Below are positions 17,467-26,263 of a stretch of DNA of 64,000 bases, in pieces. Under the pieces are notes generated by a model, which had not been told where the DNA came from, searched no databases, and saw only the letters and a program-made list of their open reading frames with translations. The stretch lies in NCBI GenBank assembly GCA_934565415.1, contig CAKTHQ010000006.1, positions 11,478 to 75,477 of the forward strand. Direction: 5' to 3'. This DNA comes from an uncultured Oscillospiraceae bacterium (GTDB lineage Bacteria > Bacillota > Clostridia > Oscillospirales > Oscillospiraceae). The position numbers were made by a program, and so were the translations under genes. The number at the start of each line of letters is the position of its first letter. Position 1 is the stretch's first letter.

Positions 17467-18579
17467 TTACACCGTAAAGAACTTGGAGAATACCACCTCC
17501 GCGGCGGACAGCACCCCTACGTTGGGATTCTGGGCCACAGGGGCAATGTGCAGATCGAACTTGCTCCGGAACAGAGCCTTGGTGCCGATCTCCCGCTTGA
17601 GCCGCTGAGCAAGCAGCTCATACCGGCAGCAGATATCTCCTGCCAGGTAGATGCTGTCCAGCGGGATCAGATTCAGCAAATTGACCAGGCCCGCAGACAG
17701 ATACAGAGCTTCCTGATCTAACAGCCTCCGGGCTTCCGGGTCTGTGTCGGCGTGGGCTACCAGCTCCGCCCAGCTGTGGAAGGGGGAGCCCTCCAGCAGT
17801 GCGGGAATGGAGGCATAGGTTTCCAGACAGCCCCGGTTTCCGCATACACATTGCCGTCCGTCGAAACGAATGGTCGTATGGCCCAGCTCTCCTGTAAAGT
17901 TGCCGAAGTTTCCCAGCAGCCGTCCGCCGGACATAATGGCCGCACCGATACCGATATCGATAAACAGCAGCATAAAGTTCCGGCTTTGGCCCAATTCCAG
18001 CTGGTGCAGGGCCATGGCGCAGACATCATGCTCCAAATAGGCGGGTTTCTGCAGCGCATCGGATAAGAGCTTACTGATTTCCACTCCGTGCCAGCGCTCA
18101 AAACGGGGCGGATTTAAGATCCGTCCACCGGCGCGGTCCAAAGGGCCGGGAGAGCTGATGCCGATTCCCAGTACCTTTTCCCGGTCCACGGTTTTCAGAA
18201 GGGCCTCCAGCTCGGCGATGATTGCTGAAACCATGTAGTCCTGGTCCGGAAGCGTTTTGCATTGCAGCAGATTTCCGGCCATATCACACAGGCCTACGGT
18301 GCAGCCCTTCCTGGCAAGATCTACGGCCAGGGCATAGTATCGATCGGCCCGCAGGGTCAAGGGGGTGGCACTGCGGCCCCGGCCAACGGATTGGGGCGCC
18401 AGCTCGGTAATGAATCCTGTATTCAAAAGCTCCTCTACGATCAAAGAGGACCCTGCCCGGGTCAGGCCGGTGGCTCTGGCCAGCTCGGCTCTGCTCATGG
18501 TCTGCCGCCGCAGGATCCGAAGAATCGCTTTTTGATTGTATTCCTTTGTATAGTCTGCGTTGCGTGGTTTTTGTGCCAT
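17467..18579 (-). CDS. ROK family transcriptional repressor (NagC/XylR-type)
   Basis: About 370 residues. The N-terminal winged HTH (QKAILRILRRQTMSRAELARATGLTRAGSSLIVEELL) is followed by a ROK sugar-kinase-like domain with DIGIGAAIMSGGRLL, GELGHTTI and the zinc motif CVCGNRGCLETYA. The ATG at 18579 is preferred; an in-frame TTG at 18603 would begin at the predicted transcription start and leave no leader. It lies downstream of the PfkB and isomerase genes on the same strand but has its own promoter. It probably represses this sugar module. Confidence 0.9.
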   Translation of the reverse strand: MAQKPRNADYTKEYNQKAILRILRRQTMSRAELARATGLTRAGSSLIVEELLNTGFITELAPQSVGRGRSATPLTLRADRYYALAVDLARKGCTVGLCDMAGNLLQCKTLPDQDYMVSAIIAELEALLKTVDREKVLGIGISSPGPLDRAGGRILNPPRFERWHGVEISKLLSDALQKPAYLEHDVCAMALHQLELGQSRNFMLLFIDIGIGAAIMSGGRLLGNFGNFTGELGHTTIRFDGRQCVCGNRGCLETYASIPALLEGSPFHSWAELVAHADTDPEARRLLDQEALYLSAGLVNLLNLIPLDSIYLAGDICCRYELLAQRLKREIGTKALFRSKFDLHIAPVAQNPNVGVLSAAEVVFSKFFTV

Positions 18580-18604
18580 CTTCCGTGAACCGCTTTCTTT
18601 CAAG

Positions 18605-18641
18605 ATAGGCCTATTATACGGGTTCCGATTTCTATTGTCAA
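18605..18641 (-). promoter_or_regulatory. Consensus promoter with operator for the ROK gene
   Basis: TTGACA (18636-18641), a 17-bp spacer and TATAAT (18613-18618), both perfect. A 10-bp palindrome ATAGGCCTAT (18605-18614) overlaps the -10 edge and start site and could be the repressor's own operator. Confidence 0.85.
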
Positions 18642-18678
18642 TCTGCTGACGGGAGGAAGCTGCTTCGCAATGCGAAAA

Positions 18679-18706
18679 AAGAGGGGCGCCCGGCAGGACG
18701 CTCCCC
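18679..18706 (-). terminator. Probable terminator after the PfkB gene
   Basis: On the minus strand, an imperfect GC-rich hairpin (GGGG...CCCC arms) followed by TTTTTT, just downstream of the stop at 18709. Confidence 0.55.
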
Positions 18707-18708
18707 GA

Positions 18709-19659
18709 TTATTGCATAGCCTTCAAAACGGCTTCCTTCTCCGGAATACTGGGGATCCCTCCCGGGTGTTCGGTGGAGAGGCTGGCCGCCGTAGCGGCAA
18801 ATGAACCGATATAGGCAAGATCCTCCGCCGTCAGGTCCGGGAGGGCTTTGCCCAGGTCCAGGAATCTTGCCATAGCGCTGCCGCCAAAAATATCTCCGGC
18901 ACCGGTGGTATCGATGGGATGGACCTTGGGACATTTGCCCAGGTAGGATGCGTTCTTTGTTTTTAAGAGACACCCTCCCGGCCCCAGGGTCACCATGGCC
19001 AGAGTAACCCCAAATTCGGCAAGCAGCTTGTCTGCCCCTTCCTCCGGGGAGCAGTCCCAGAGAAATTCTACCTCGTTATCGCTGATCTTTACCACATCTG
19101 CCTGCCGGAGGCTCCACAGGATCTGCTCCTTGGCGGCTTCCTCCGTTTTCCATAGGGGCAGCCGCAGGTTGGGGTCGCAGCTGATGAGCTTCCCTTGTTC
19201 CTTTGCGTAGGCCACTGCCTTTTGGGTGGTGGTACGGACAGGCTCATCCGTCAGGCTCAGGGTTCCAAAGTGGAAGACGCTGGCCTCGTCAATGAGGACC
19301 TTGTTGATCTCCTCCCAGCGCAGCTGGGTATCCGCTCCGGGCTTCCTGGCAAAGGAGAAGGAGCGGTCCCCGGATGCATCAAAGGTCACGAAGGCAAGGG
19401 TGGTAAAGACGCTGTCGTCCACCAGAATCCCCTTGGTTTCGATCCCGGCATCTTTCAGGGTAGACAACAGCAGACGGCCAAAAGCATCCTGCCCGACTTT
19501 GCCCAGAAATGCGGCCTTTTTCCCGTAAGCATTCAGGGCGGCCAGAAAGTTTCCGGGGGCGCCGCCGGGGTTGGCGGCCATGGTGGGGTAACCGGCCGCA
19601 TCGGTGGATTTTGCTGCAAAGTCGATCAGCAGCTCCCCAAGAGCAACAACATCGGTCAT
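18709..19659 (-). CDS. PfkB family carbohydrate kinase (fructokinase-like)
   Basis: 316 residues. The family signatures are visible: the N-terminal GELLIDF and GGAPGNFLAALNAYGKKAAFLGKVGQDAFG motif, and near residue 250 the DTTGAGDIFGGSAMARFL motif with the catalytic Asp and anion hole. AGGAGG lies 8 bases from the ATG. It follows the isomerase by 15 bases, so it should phosphorylate the ketose made by that enzyme: fructose to fructose-6-phosphate, or a pentulose. Substrate inferred from context. Confidence 0.88.
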   Translation of the reverse strand: MTDVVALGELLIDFAAKSTDAAGYPTMAANPGGAPGNFLAALNAYGKKAAFLGKVGQDAFGRLLLSTLKDAGIETKGILVDDSVFTTLAFVTFDASGDRSFSFARKPGADTQLRWEEINKVLIDEASVFHFGTLSLTDEPVRTTTQKAVAYAKEQGKLISCDPNLRLPLWKTEEAAKEQILWSLRQADVVKISDNEVEFLWDCSPEEGADKLLAEFGVTLAMVTLGPGGCLLKTKNASYLGKCPKVHPIDTTGAGDIFGGSAMARFLDLGKALPDLTAEDLAYIGSFAATAASLSTEHPGGIPSIPEKEAVLKAMQ

Positions 19660-19674
19660 GGGAAACGCCTCCTA

Positions 19675-20364
19675 TTAATCTTTCGCTGCCGGATACTCTG
19701 TGCAAAGCAGGCGGTAAGGGGGCTCATCCTCTTCAATGGCAGGGAAACGGCCCATAGGGGGATTGAACCGATTGTCAATGCTGTCGTCGTTGCACTGGCT
19801 GACTTCGCCCAGCAGCACGTTCCCGGTGCCGGGTTCCACTTCAAAATCGTGGTACAGGCCCTGAGTAACATAAATGCTTTCGCCGGGAGTCAGGCGAATC
19901 TGGGTCCCCGCGGGGACCGTATAGGCCCGGCCGTCGGTATGGACCGTTACATCGGAAACATAGTCGATTTCCTCGTCCGGGGTGGAATTGTATACCCGGA
20001 TCAGTACGTTTCCGCCGCCCCGGTTGATGATGTCCTCTGTCTTATACCAATGGAAATGGTTGGGGGAATACTGGCCCTCCTTTAAAAAGAGCAGCTTTTC
20101 GGCGTAGACCTTGGGATATTTTTCTTTCATGGTCTGGCTGCCGTTGCGGATGGTGATCAGGGAAAAGCCAATTTTATCAAAGTTTCCCTGGCCGTAGTCG
20201 GTGATGTCCCAGCCCAGGCAGCAGTCCCGGACCTCGTCGTATTCATGCCCCTTGTTTTCCCATTCCTCCGGGGTGAAATGGCAGAAGGGGGGCAGATAGC
20301 AGCAATATTTTTTGCACATGGCTTCCAGCTCACGAAGAGCTTTGTTAATTTCGGAACGCTTCAT
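19675..20364 (-). CDS. D-lyxose/D-mannose isomerase family cupin protein
   Basis: 229 residues, matching the length of the D-lyxose isomerase family. The cupin metal site is clear: NHFHWYKTEDIINRGGG (two His and a Glu) and a later His in QGLYHDFEVEPGTG. Characterised members interconvert D-lyxose and D-xylulose and also D-mannose and D-fructose, using Mn2+. Together with the downstream PfkB kinase this gives an isomerase-kinase entry route into glycolysis or the pentose phosphate pathway. A good AAAGGAG lies before the ATG. Confidence 0.85.
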   Translation of the reverse strand: MKRSEINKALRELEAMCKKYCCYLPPFCHFTPEEWENKGHEYDEVRDCCLGWDITDYGQGNFDKIGFSLITIRNGSQTMKEKYPKVYAEKLLFLKEGQYSPNHFHWYKTEDIINRGGGNVLIRVYNSTPDEEIDYVSDVTVHTDGRAYTVPAGTQIRLTPGESIYVTQGLYHDFEVEPGTGNVLLGEVSQCNDDSIDNRFNPPMGRFPAIEEDEPPYRLLCTEYPAAKD

Positions 20365-20429
20365 AGATGATTCTCCTTTGCCTAAATCGGGCTTAGCAAA
20401 GGGCAGCCGCCCTTTTGCCTTTTATAGGT

Positions 20430-20458
20430 ATTATAGCACAGTTTGCTCCCTTTGGCAA
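20430..20458 (-). promoter_or_regulatory. Internal promoter of the isomerase-kinase pair
   Basis: On the minus strand, TTGCCA (20453-20458), a 17-bp spacer and TATAAT (20430-20435). The leader then has a 7-bp hairpin (20397-20414 region, AAAGGGC with GCCCTTT) that could be an operator or mRNA structure. Confidence 0.75.
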
Positions 20459-20482
20459 AAGCGCCGGTGTACCGGCGCTTTT
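20457..20482 (-). terminator. Terminator after the tandem binding-protein gene
   Basis: A perfect 11-bp stem (20457-20467 with 20472-20482) with A and T ends; works on both strands. It separates the ABC genes from the isomerase promoter. Confidence 0.8.
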
Positions 20483-20497
20483 GTGATTGGAAAATAC

Positions 20498-22276
20498 TTA
20501 CTTGGTCAGGACGGAGACACCGGTATCGGTAACGGCGCCGCCCAGATTTTCACCGTTCAGGGCAGCAACGGCAGCCTTTACGCCTTCCGCACCCATCACA
20601 TCGGGGTTCTGAGCCATGGTAGCCAGAATGTAGCCATCCGCAATCAGCCCCATGATGGCATCGGACTTATCGAAGCCCACGCAGACCACATCAGAGCCGG
20701 CGGCCTTGACAGCATTGCCTGCACCGTTGGTAGAGCCTTCGTTGCAGCCGAAGATACCAACAACGCCCTGGGTGATGTAGTTCTCGGCAATGCCCTGGGA
20801 CTTGGCGGCGTCGCCTTCGCCGTACTGGGTCTCCAGCAGCTCGAAGCCGGTGCCCTCAAAGGCGGAGCGGAAGCCGGTTTCCCGGGCCACGCAGGAAGCG
20901 GTAGCGGCATTGACATTGACGATACCGATCTTGCCGGAGGTGACGCCCTTGTCGGTCAGGGCCTTCAGCATGGTCTCACCGGCGGTTTTACCGGCGGCGG
21001 TGTTGTCGGTGGAGAAGGTGGCCTCGGCGGGAACGTTGGCGGGGGAGTCTACATAGACGATCTTTACACCGGCGGCTTCCGCTTCCTTCAGCGCAGAGGA
21101 GATGGCGTCGGGACCGTTGGCGGCGACAATGATTGCCTGGCAGCCGGCGGCTACGGCGTTGTTGACCTGCTCAATCTGCTGGGCGTCGTCCTTGGTATTG
21201 GGAGCCATGAAGACCAGCTCCACACCCAGCTCCTTGGCGGTCTTTTCAGCGCCCTCTTTCAGGGTAATCCAGTGCTGATCGATGGAGTCCATGGTGATCA
21301 GGGCAATTTTATAACTGCCATTGGCGGTCACTTCGGAGGGAGCGGCAGCGGCGGCGGAGGCCTTCAGAACGGAAACGCCGGTATCGGTGACGGCACCGCC
21401 CAGATTTTCGCCCTTCAACGCGGCAACGGCTGCCTTTACGCCCTCGTAGCCCATCACATCGGGGTTCTGGGCCATGGTGGCCAGAATGTAGCCATCCGCA
21501 ATCAGCCCCATGATGGCATCGGACTTATCGAAGCCCACGCAGACCACATCAGAGCCGGCGGCCTTGACAGCATTGCCTGCACCGTTGGTAGAGCCTTCGT
21601 TGCAGCCGAAGATACCAACAACGCCCTGGGTGATGTAGTTCTCGGCAATGCCCTGGGACTTGGCGGCGTCGCCTTCGCCGTACTGGGTCTCCAGCAGCTC
21701 GAAGCCGGTGCCCTCAAAGGCAGAGCGGAAGCCGGTTTCCCGGGCAACGCAGGAGGCGGTAGCGGCGTTGACATTAACGATGCCGATCTTGCCGGAGGTG
21801 ACACCCTTGGCGGTCAGCGCATCCAGCATGGTTTCACCGGCGGTTTTACCGGCGGCGGTGTTGTCGGTGGAGAAGGTGGCCTCGGCGGGGACATTGGCGG
21901 GAGAGTCTACATAGATGATCTTCACACCGGCATCGGAGGCTTCCTTCAATGCGGAGGAAATGGCGTCCGGGCCGTTGGCGGCGACGATGATCGCCTGGTT
22001 GCCTGCGGAGACGGCGTTATTGACCTGCTCAATCTGCAGTGCGTCGTCCTTGGTGTTGGGGGCCATAAAGGTCAGGTCTACGCCCAATTCCTTGGCGGCC
22101 TTTTCGGCACCCTCCTTCAGGGTGATCCAGTGCTGGTCGATGGAGTCCATGGTGATCAGCGCGATTTTGTAGGTTTCGCCGGAGTTTGCCGCAGGGCTCT
22201 GGGAGCCGCTGGAGCAGCCTGCCATCAGGCTAAAGATCATAGCCAAGCACAGCAGAATGGATAATGCCTTTTTCAT
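20498..22276 (-). CDS. Sugar ABC transporter substrate-binding lipoprotein with two tandem binding domains
   Basis: 592 residues, about twice the usual length. A lipoprotein signal (MAGC, Cys21) is followed by two RbsB/type-1 periplasmic-binding domains at about 36-306 and 322-592, joined by an Ala-rich linker (ASAAAAAPSEVTANG). The domains differ at only about 15 of 270 residues. Each has the YKIALITMDSIDQHW start, the YVDSPANVPA and STDNTAAG strands, the GCNEGSTNGAG segment and GFDKSDAIMGLI. It should feed the RbsC/RbsA-type permease and ATPase encoded upstream on the same strand. The ligand is probably a monosaccharide handled by the isomerase-kinase pair. The second domain follows an 858-bp duplication. 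Confidence 0.93.
   Translation of the reverse strand: MKKALSILLCLAMIFSLMAGCSSGSQSPAANSGETYKIALITMDSIDQHWITLKEGAEKAAKELGVDLTFMAPNTKDDALQIEQVNNAVSAGNQAIIVAANGPDAISSALKEASDAGVKIIYVDSPANVPAEATFSTDNTAAGKTAGETMLDALTAKGVTSGKIGIVNVNAATASCVARETGFRSAFEGTGFELLETQYGEGDAAKSQGIAENYITQGVVGIFGCNEGSTNGAGNAVKAAGSDVVCVGFDKSDAIMGLIADGYILATMAQNPDVMGYEGVKAAVAALKGENLGGAVTDTGVSVLKASAAAAAPSEVTANGSYKIALITMDSIDQHWITLKEGAEKTAKELGVELVFMAPNTKDDAQQIEQVNNAVAAGCQAIIVAANGPDAISSALKEAEAAGVKIVYVDSPANVPAEATFSTDNTAAGKTAGETMLKALTDKGVTSGKIGIVNVNAATASCVARETGFRSAFEGTGFELLETQYGEGDAAKSQGIAENYITQGVVGIFGCNEGSTNGAGNAVKAAGSDVVCVGFDKSDAIMGLIADGYILATMAQNPDVMGAEGVKAAVAALNGENLGGAVTDTGVSVLTK
20501..21313 (-). repeat. Intragenic tandem repeat, copy 2 (C-terminal binding domain)
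   Basis: Corresponds base for base to 21359-22171 with an 858-bp offset. A stretch of more than 200 bases around 20620-20870 appears identical to 21478-21728. Confidence 0.92.
21359..22171 (-). repeat. Intragenic tandem repeat, copy 1 (N-terminal binding domain)
   Basis: Partner of 20501-21313. Differences cluster in the first third of the domain and at the C-terminal edge, while the middle is almost unchanged. Confidence 0.92.
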
Positions 22277-22326
22277 AGTAGTTCCTCCTAGTTTTTATTA
22301 CGCGGGGATCCCGCGAAAATTACAAT

Positions 22327-23334
22327 TTATTTCTTTGCCTTTTTGGTGCCTTGGCGGAAGACTACATCCACCAGAACGGCACCGGCCACGATGACGCCGA
22401 TGACGATCCGCTGAATGCCGACGGGGGCGCCGATGATGCCCAGGCCATTTTCCAGAGTCTGCCACACGCCGGCACCGGCGAAGGCGCCCAGCAGCAGGCC
22501 GCTGCCGCCCAGGGGAGAGATGCCGCCGATAACACCTGCGGCAACACCGTACATTTCGTAGCAGTTGCCGGCCTCCATGTTGCCCATGCCCGCCTGACCG
22601 GCCAGGATCAGGCCAACGACGGCGGAACAGAAGGCACTGATGAGATAGGCCTTGGTGGTGGTGGTAAATACGTTGACGCCGGAGAGCTTGGCGGCATCCA
22701 CATTGGAGCCGATGGCATAAATATGGCGGCCGGTGCGGGTCTTGCTCATGATAAAGAACACGGCCAGGAAAATGACGAAGGCGATCCAGAAGGCGTTATA
22801 AATGCCCAGGAATTTTCCGTAGTAGAAGAAGTTCTGGAAGGCATCTCCGGCCTCCTTGCCCAGTCCGGAGACGATGGCATCGGTATTGCGGTTGCCGTTG
22901 GCCATGTAGGCAATGCCTCTGGCGCAGAACATAGTGCCCAGGGTGGCAATGAAGGGAGGCAGCTTGAATTTGCCGACCAGAACGCCGTTGACCACGCCCA
23001 CGGCCAGGCAGCAGATAATGGCGGCCAGAATGGCGATGATAGCGGCCACGCCCTTGCTCATCATGGTGGCGGAGATCATGGCGGACATGGCCACCACGGA
23101 GCCAATGGAAAGATCGATGTTGCCGGTGATCAGGATCACGCCCTGCCCCACGCCTACCAGCAGGTATTTTGCCATGGACCGCAGCAGGTTCAGCATATTG
23201 TTGGTGGCAAAGATGTTGGGCTCGATCAGACCGAAGACCACATACAGGATGATCCAGCCTGCGAAGCCAACCAGCGCGGCGCCCATGCCGCGGATGGAAG
23301 TGATTTTCCGTTTGTTATCATTCAGGGTGCTCAT
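22327..23334 (-). CDS. Sugar ABC transporter permease, RbsC family
   Basis: 335 residues with about ten hydrophobic segments. Hallmarks are ILITGNIDLSIGSVVAMSAMISA, VNGVLVGKFKLPPFIATLGTM, YAIGSNVDAAKLSGVNVF and GGISPLGGSG. It forms the membrane channel of a ribose-type importer with the ATPase upstream and the tandem binding protein downstream. AAGGAGG precedes the ATG. Confidence 0.95.
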   Translation of the reverse strand: MSTLNDNKRKITSIRGMGAALVGFAGWIILYVVFGLIEPNIFATNNMLNLLRSMAKYLLVGVGQGVILITGNIDLSIGSVVAMSAMISATMMSKGVAAIIAILAAIICCLAVGVVNGVLVGKFKLPPFIATLGTMFCARGIAYMANGNRNTDAIVSGLGKEAGDAFQNFFYYGKFLGIYNAFWIAFVIFLAVFFIMSKTRTGRHIYAIGSNVDAAKLSGVNVFTTTTKAYLISAFCSAVVGLILAGQAGMGNMEAGNCYEMYGVAAGVIGGISPLGGSGLLLGAFAGAGVWQTLENGLGIIGAPVGIQRIVIGVIVAGAVLVDVVFRQGTKKAKK

Positions 23335-23349
23335 TGTTTCTGCTCCTCC

Positions 23350-24864
23350 TTAGTTGGCCTTTTCCGCAAACTTGTTTTCAAATCTGGTTGCCAGGGTCAG
23401 AATTTCCGCCTGAGTGGTTTCCCGGGCCATGACCTCGCCGGTAATGCGCCCGTCGCACATGACCAAGATTCTGTCCGCAATGCCCATGACTTCCGGCATT
23501 TCGGAGGAGACGAACATAACGGCGATGCCCTGCTGCTTCAGCTGATTCATCAGGTTGTAGATCTCTACCTTAGCCGCTACATCGATACCGCGGGTGGGTT
23601 CGTCAAAGATGACCACCCGGGAATCCCGTGCAAGCCACTTGCCTACGACCACCTTCTGCTGGTTGCCGCCGGACAGGCCGCCGGCATCGATCTCCACATT
23701 GGGTGTTTTGATTTTGAGCTCCTGCACGGCCTTCCGGCACATGGCATCCTCTTTCTTCCGGTTGACCACCCCAAGCCCGTTGCACAAAAGATCCAGGTTA
23801 GGAAGGGCAATGTTTTCCCGGATGGGGAGCTTGGTGCACAGACCGTCTTTCTTTCGGTCCTCCGGTGCCAGGACAATACCTGCCTTAATGGCATCGGCAG
23901 GACAGCAGATGGAAACCGGCTTGCCATCCAGAAGGACCTCGCCGCTTTCCTTGGGGTCTACTCCGAAAATGGCCCGGGTGGTTTCCGTCCGGCCGGCACC
24001 CATGAGCCCGGCAAAGCCTACGATTTCACCGGCGTACAGCTCAAAATTGATGTCGCGGACCATTCGTCCGGCGTTGAGGCCCCGTACCTCAAAAACCTTC
24101 TCGCCCCGGTTGCATTGAACTCGGGGAAACTGCTCCTTGATCTCCCGGCCTACCATGCCTGTGATGATCTCGTCCATGGTGGTGTCCTTGAAGTTCATGG
24201 AGGTGATGTACTGGCCGTCCCGCATGATGGTGACCCGGTCTACAATGTGCTGCAGCTCCTCCAACCGATGGGAGATATACACAATGCCGCAGCCGCTGGC
24301 CTTGAGCTGGCGGATGATTCGGAACAGTTCGTCGATTTCTTTGGCGGTCAGTGCGGAGGTGGGCTCGTCCATGATGAGTACCTTGGCGTTGATGGAAAGG
24401 GCCTTGGCGATTTCTACCATTTGCTGCTTGGAAACCGGCAGATTACCGACGATCTCATCCGGAGAAATGTTGATCCGCAGATCGTCCAAGATCCGTTTGG
24501 CCTCCGCCTCCATGGCACGGTGGTCTACGAAAAGCCCCCTCATCTTCTCTCTGCCCAGGAACATATTTTCTGCCACGCTCAGGTGGGGGCACATATTCAG
24601 CTCCTGGTGGATGATTGCCACACCCAGCTGCTGGGCCTGCTTGGGACTCAGGTCATCGTAGCTTTTCCCGAAGATCTCTACAGTGCCGCTGTCTCTGGTG
24701 TACACACCACTGAGGATCTTCATCAGCGTGGATTTGCCTGCGCCGTTCTCTCCAAGCAGGGCCATAACCTCCCCGGAACGCAGCTCAAAGTGGACATTGT
24801 CCAGCGCTTTTACCCCCGGAAAGCTTTTGCAGATCCCCTGCATGGAAACAATGGTTTCGTTCAT
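23350..24864 (-). CDS. Sugar ABC transporter ATP-binding protein, RbsA family (two ATPase domains)
   Basis: 504 residues with two fused ATPase domains, as in RbsA/MglA. Domain 1 has Walker A GENGAGKSTLMKIL, a VSKQQMVEIAKAL signature region and Walker B VLIMDEPTSAL. Domain 2 has the degenerate Walker A GLMGAGRTETTRAIFG, LSGGNQQKVVVGKWLA and VVIFDEPTRGID. The start at 24864 has GGAGT upstream. It heads the minus-strand ABC operon. Confidence 0.95.
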   Translation of the reverse strand: MNETIVSMQGICKSFPGVKALDNVHFELRSGEVMALLGENGAGKSTLMKILSGVYTRDSGTVEIFGKSYDDLSPKQAQQLGVAIIHQELNMCPHLSVAENMFLGREKMRGLFVDHRAMEAEAKRILDDLRINISPDEIVGNLPVSKQQMVEIAKALSINAKVLIMDEPTSALTAKEIDELFRIIRQLKASGCGIVYISHRLEELQHIVDRVTIMRDGQYITSMNFKDTTMDEIITGMVGREIKEQFPRVQCNRGEKVFEVRGLNAGRMVRDINFELYAGEIVGFAGLMGAGRTETTRAIFGVDPKESGEVLLDGKPVSICCPADAIKAGIVLAPEDRKKDGLCTKLPIRENIALPNLDLLCNGLGVVNRKKEDAMCRKAVQELKIKTPNVEIDAGGLSGGNQQKVVVGKWLARDSRVVIFDEPTRGIDVAAKVEIYNLMNQLKQQGIAVMFVSSEMPEVMGIADRILVMCDGRITGEVMARETTQAEILTLATRFENKFAEKAN

Positions 24865-24941
24865 TTGCTCACTCCCTTTGCCTTCCCCGAGAAAATAGAT
24901 ATGTGATAATGCACAGTTCATGTTTGATTTTGCTTGGCCTT

Positions 24942-24970
24942 ACAGTATCATTCATCCATCATTTTGTCAA
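24942..24970 (-). promoter_or_regulatory. Promoter of the sugar ABC operon
   Basis: On the minus strand, a perfect TTGACA (24965-24970), a 17-bp spacer and TACTGT (24942-24947). The weak -10 box suggests that an activator is needed. Confidence 0.55.
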
Positions 24971-25085
24971 GCCACTTTACAATAAAAATCAGCATTTTCA
25001 GGCATCTGAGCTGTTTTTCTTGCAATATACACAATTCTGAACATTATTTTTAGTGCATGATAACAATGCGCCGAAAAAATTGCGC

Positions 25086-25114
25086 TTGATTTTGCCGAAT
25101 GCCGGGTATAAGAT
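25086..25114 (+). promoter_or_regulatory. Candidate promoter of the aldose epimerase gene
   Basis: TTGATT (25086-25091), a 17-bp spacer and TAAGAT (25109-25114), 40 bases before the start. Confidence 0.45.
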
Positions 25115-25153
25115 AGATCCGCAGTAAAATCAACGCACGGAAGGAGAATCGGA

Positions 25154-26023
25154 ATGAACATCACCATTCGCAACGAGACGCTGACGGCCCGGATCGATCC
25201 CTTGGGAGCACAGCTCATGTGTCTTCGGGGAGAGGACAATACCCAATACCTCTGGCAGGGGGACCCCAAGTACTGGCCGGACTGCAGTCTTACCATTTTC
25301 CCTTATGTTGCCAGACTGACAAAAGGGTGCTATCGCTACAGGGGCAGGCTCTACCATATGCCCATCCACGGCTTCGGTCCCACATCGGAATTTACCGTTT
25401 CCGAGCATACGGACACCTGCCTGACGCTTAGCCTGGAGAGCACCCCAGCGACTCGGGAAATGTACCCATTTGACTTCCGCTTTTCCGTTACCTACCGCCT
25501 GGAGGGCACAACGCTGCAGGTGACCTACCGCGTGGAAAATCGGGATGAAAAGACCATGTATTTCGGCTTGGGCGGGCATCCGGGCATCAATGTCCCCCTG
25601 GAGCCCGGACTTTTCTTTGAAGATTATCTGCTGGAATTTCCGGACTGTCGGCCCAAACGGGTAGAGTTTACCCCGGAATGTTTTATCACCGGGCGGGAGT
25701 TGCAATATCCCTTAAACGGGAACCGGCTTCCCCTGTCTCATGACCTGTTTGACCAGGATGCCATTGTCCTGAAAGGGGTCCCCGGACAGGTCACCCTCCG
25801 CAGCGAGAAGGGCAGAAAGGGAGTCAGTCTGATCGCGCCGGACTTCCCCATATTGGGCCTTTGGCACACGCCGGGTACCGATGCGCCCTATATTTGTCTG
25901 GAACCCTGGAGCAGCCTGCCATCTCACCAGGACATGATCGAAGACCTGGAGCAGCAGGCTGACCTGATCTCCCTGCCGCCGAAAGAGGTATATAAAACAA
26001 CTTGGAGTCTGAAAACCTTTTGA
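25154..26023 (+). CDS. Aldose 1-epimerase family protein (LacX-like)
   Basis: 289 residues. The galactose-mutarotase-like fold is indicated by PLGAQLMCLRG at the N-terminus, the first active-site His in HGFGP, GLGGHPGIN with the second His, and the Glu in CLEPWSSLP. The LacX-like branch is about 290 residues, as here. It interconverts sugar anomers, and its divergent position next to the sugar ABC operon fits supplying the anomer needed by the isomerase. Confidence 0.88.
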   Translation: MNITIRNETLTARIDPLGAQLMCLRGEDNTQYLWQGDPKYWPDCSLTIFPYVARLTKGCYRYRGRLYHMPIHGFGPTSEFTVSEHTDTCLTLSLESTPATREMYPFDFRFSVTYRLEGTTLQVTYRVENRDEKTMYFGLGGHPGINVPLEPGLFFEDYLLEFPDCRPKRVEFTPECFITGRELQYPLNGNRLPLSHDLFDQDAIVLKGVPGQVTLRSEKGRKGVSLIAPDFPILGLWHTPGTDAPYICLEPWSSLPSHQDMIEDLEQQADLISLPPKEVYKTTWSLKTF

Positions 26024-26177
26024 ACAGGGCGCCTGACAACCTATTTTCGTCAAAACAGGATGTATGTTCTGTACACAAAGACATTCCCTGCGTAGATGCC
26101 GTTTCCGGATCTCCCGCCGTCCTGGCGCCTCTCACCCTGCGAAGATTTCCCTATATCCGTATATTTCACGGCAGAAA

Positions 26178-26201
26178 GGCACTTGCCGAAAAGCAAGTGC
26201 C
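26178..26201. other. Hairpin (related to the terminator at 26434)
   Basis: A perfect 9-bp stem GGCACTTGC/GCAAGTGCC with the loop CGAAAA. The same core recurs at 26434-26455. The stretch 26024-26177 shows no gene. Confidence 0.7.
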
Positions 26202-26230
26202 TTAGTATGAACAGCAGCATAATGAAAATA

Positions 26231-26263
26231 CAAATTCCGTCCAGCCGGAATTTGAGGCTGCTC
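26231..26263. repeat. 33-bp direct repeat, copy 1
   Basis: Identical to 26499-26531. It contains a small dyad (AATTCCG...CGGAATT). Between the copies, 26264-26430 is rich in short palindromes built from GGATTTCA and TCCGTCC words, resembling a degenerate palindromic element rather than a gene. Confidence 0.85.

Noticed and set aside
18580..18603. TTG at 18603 as the start of the ROK repressor
   Set aside because: It would coincide with the predicted transcription start of a perfect promoter, leaving no leader; the ATG at 18579 fits better.
20312..22264. 650-codon plus-strand open frame across the sugar-binding-protein gene
   Set aside because: Exact antisense of the tandem binding-protein gene; Gly-rich low-information product with no domain, produced by the repeat and codon bias.
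22351..24906. 851-codon plus-strand open frame
   Set aside because: Antisense of the RbsC and RbsA genes; His/Gln/Gly-rich, no recognisable fold and no ribosome site.
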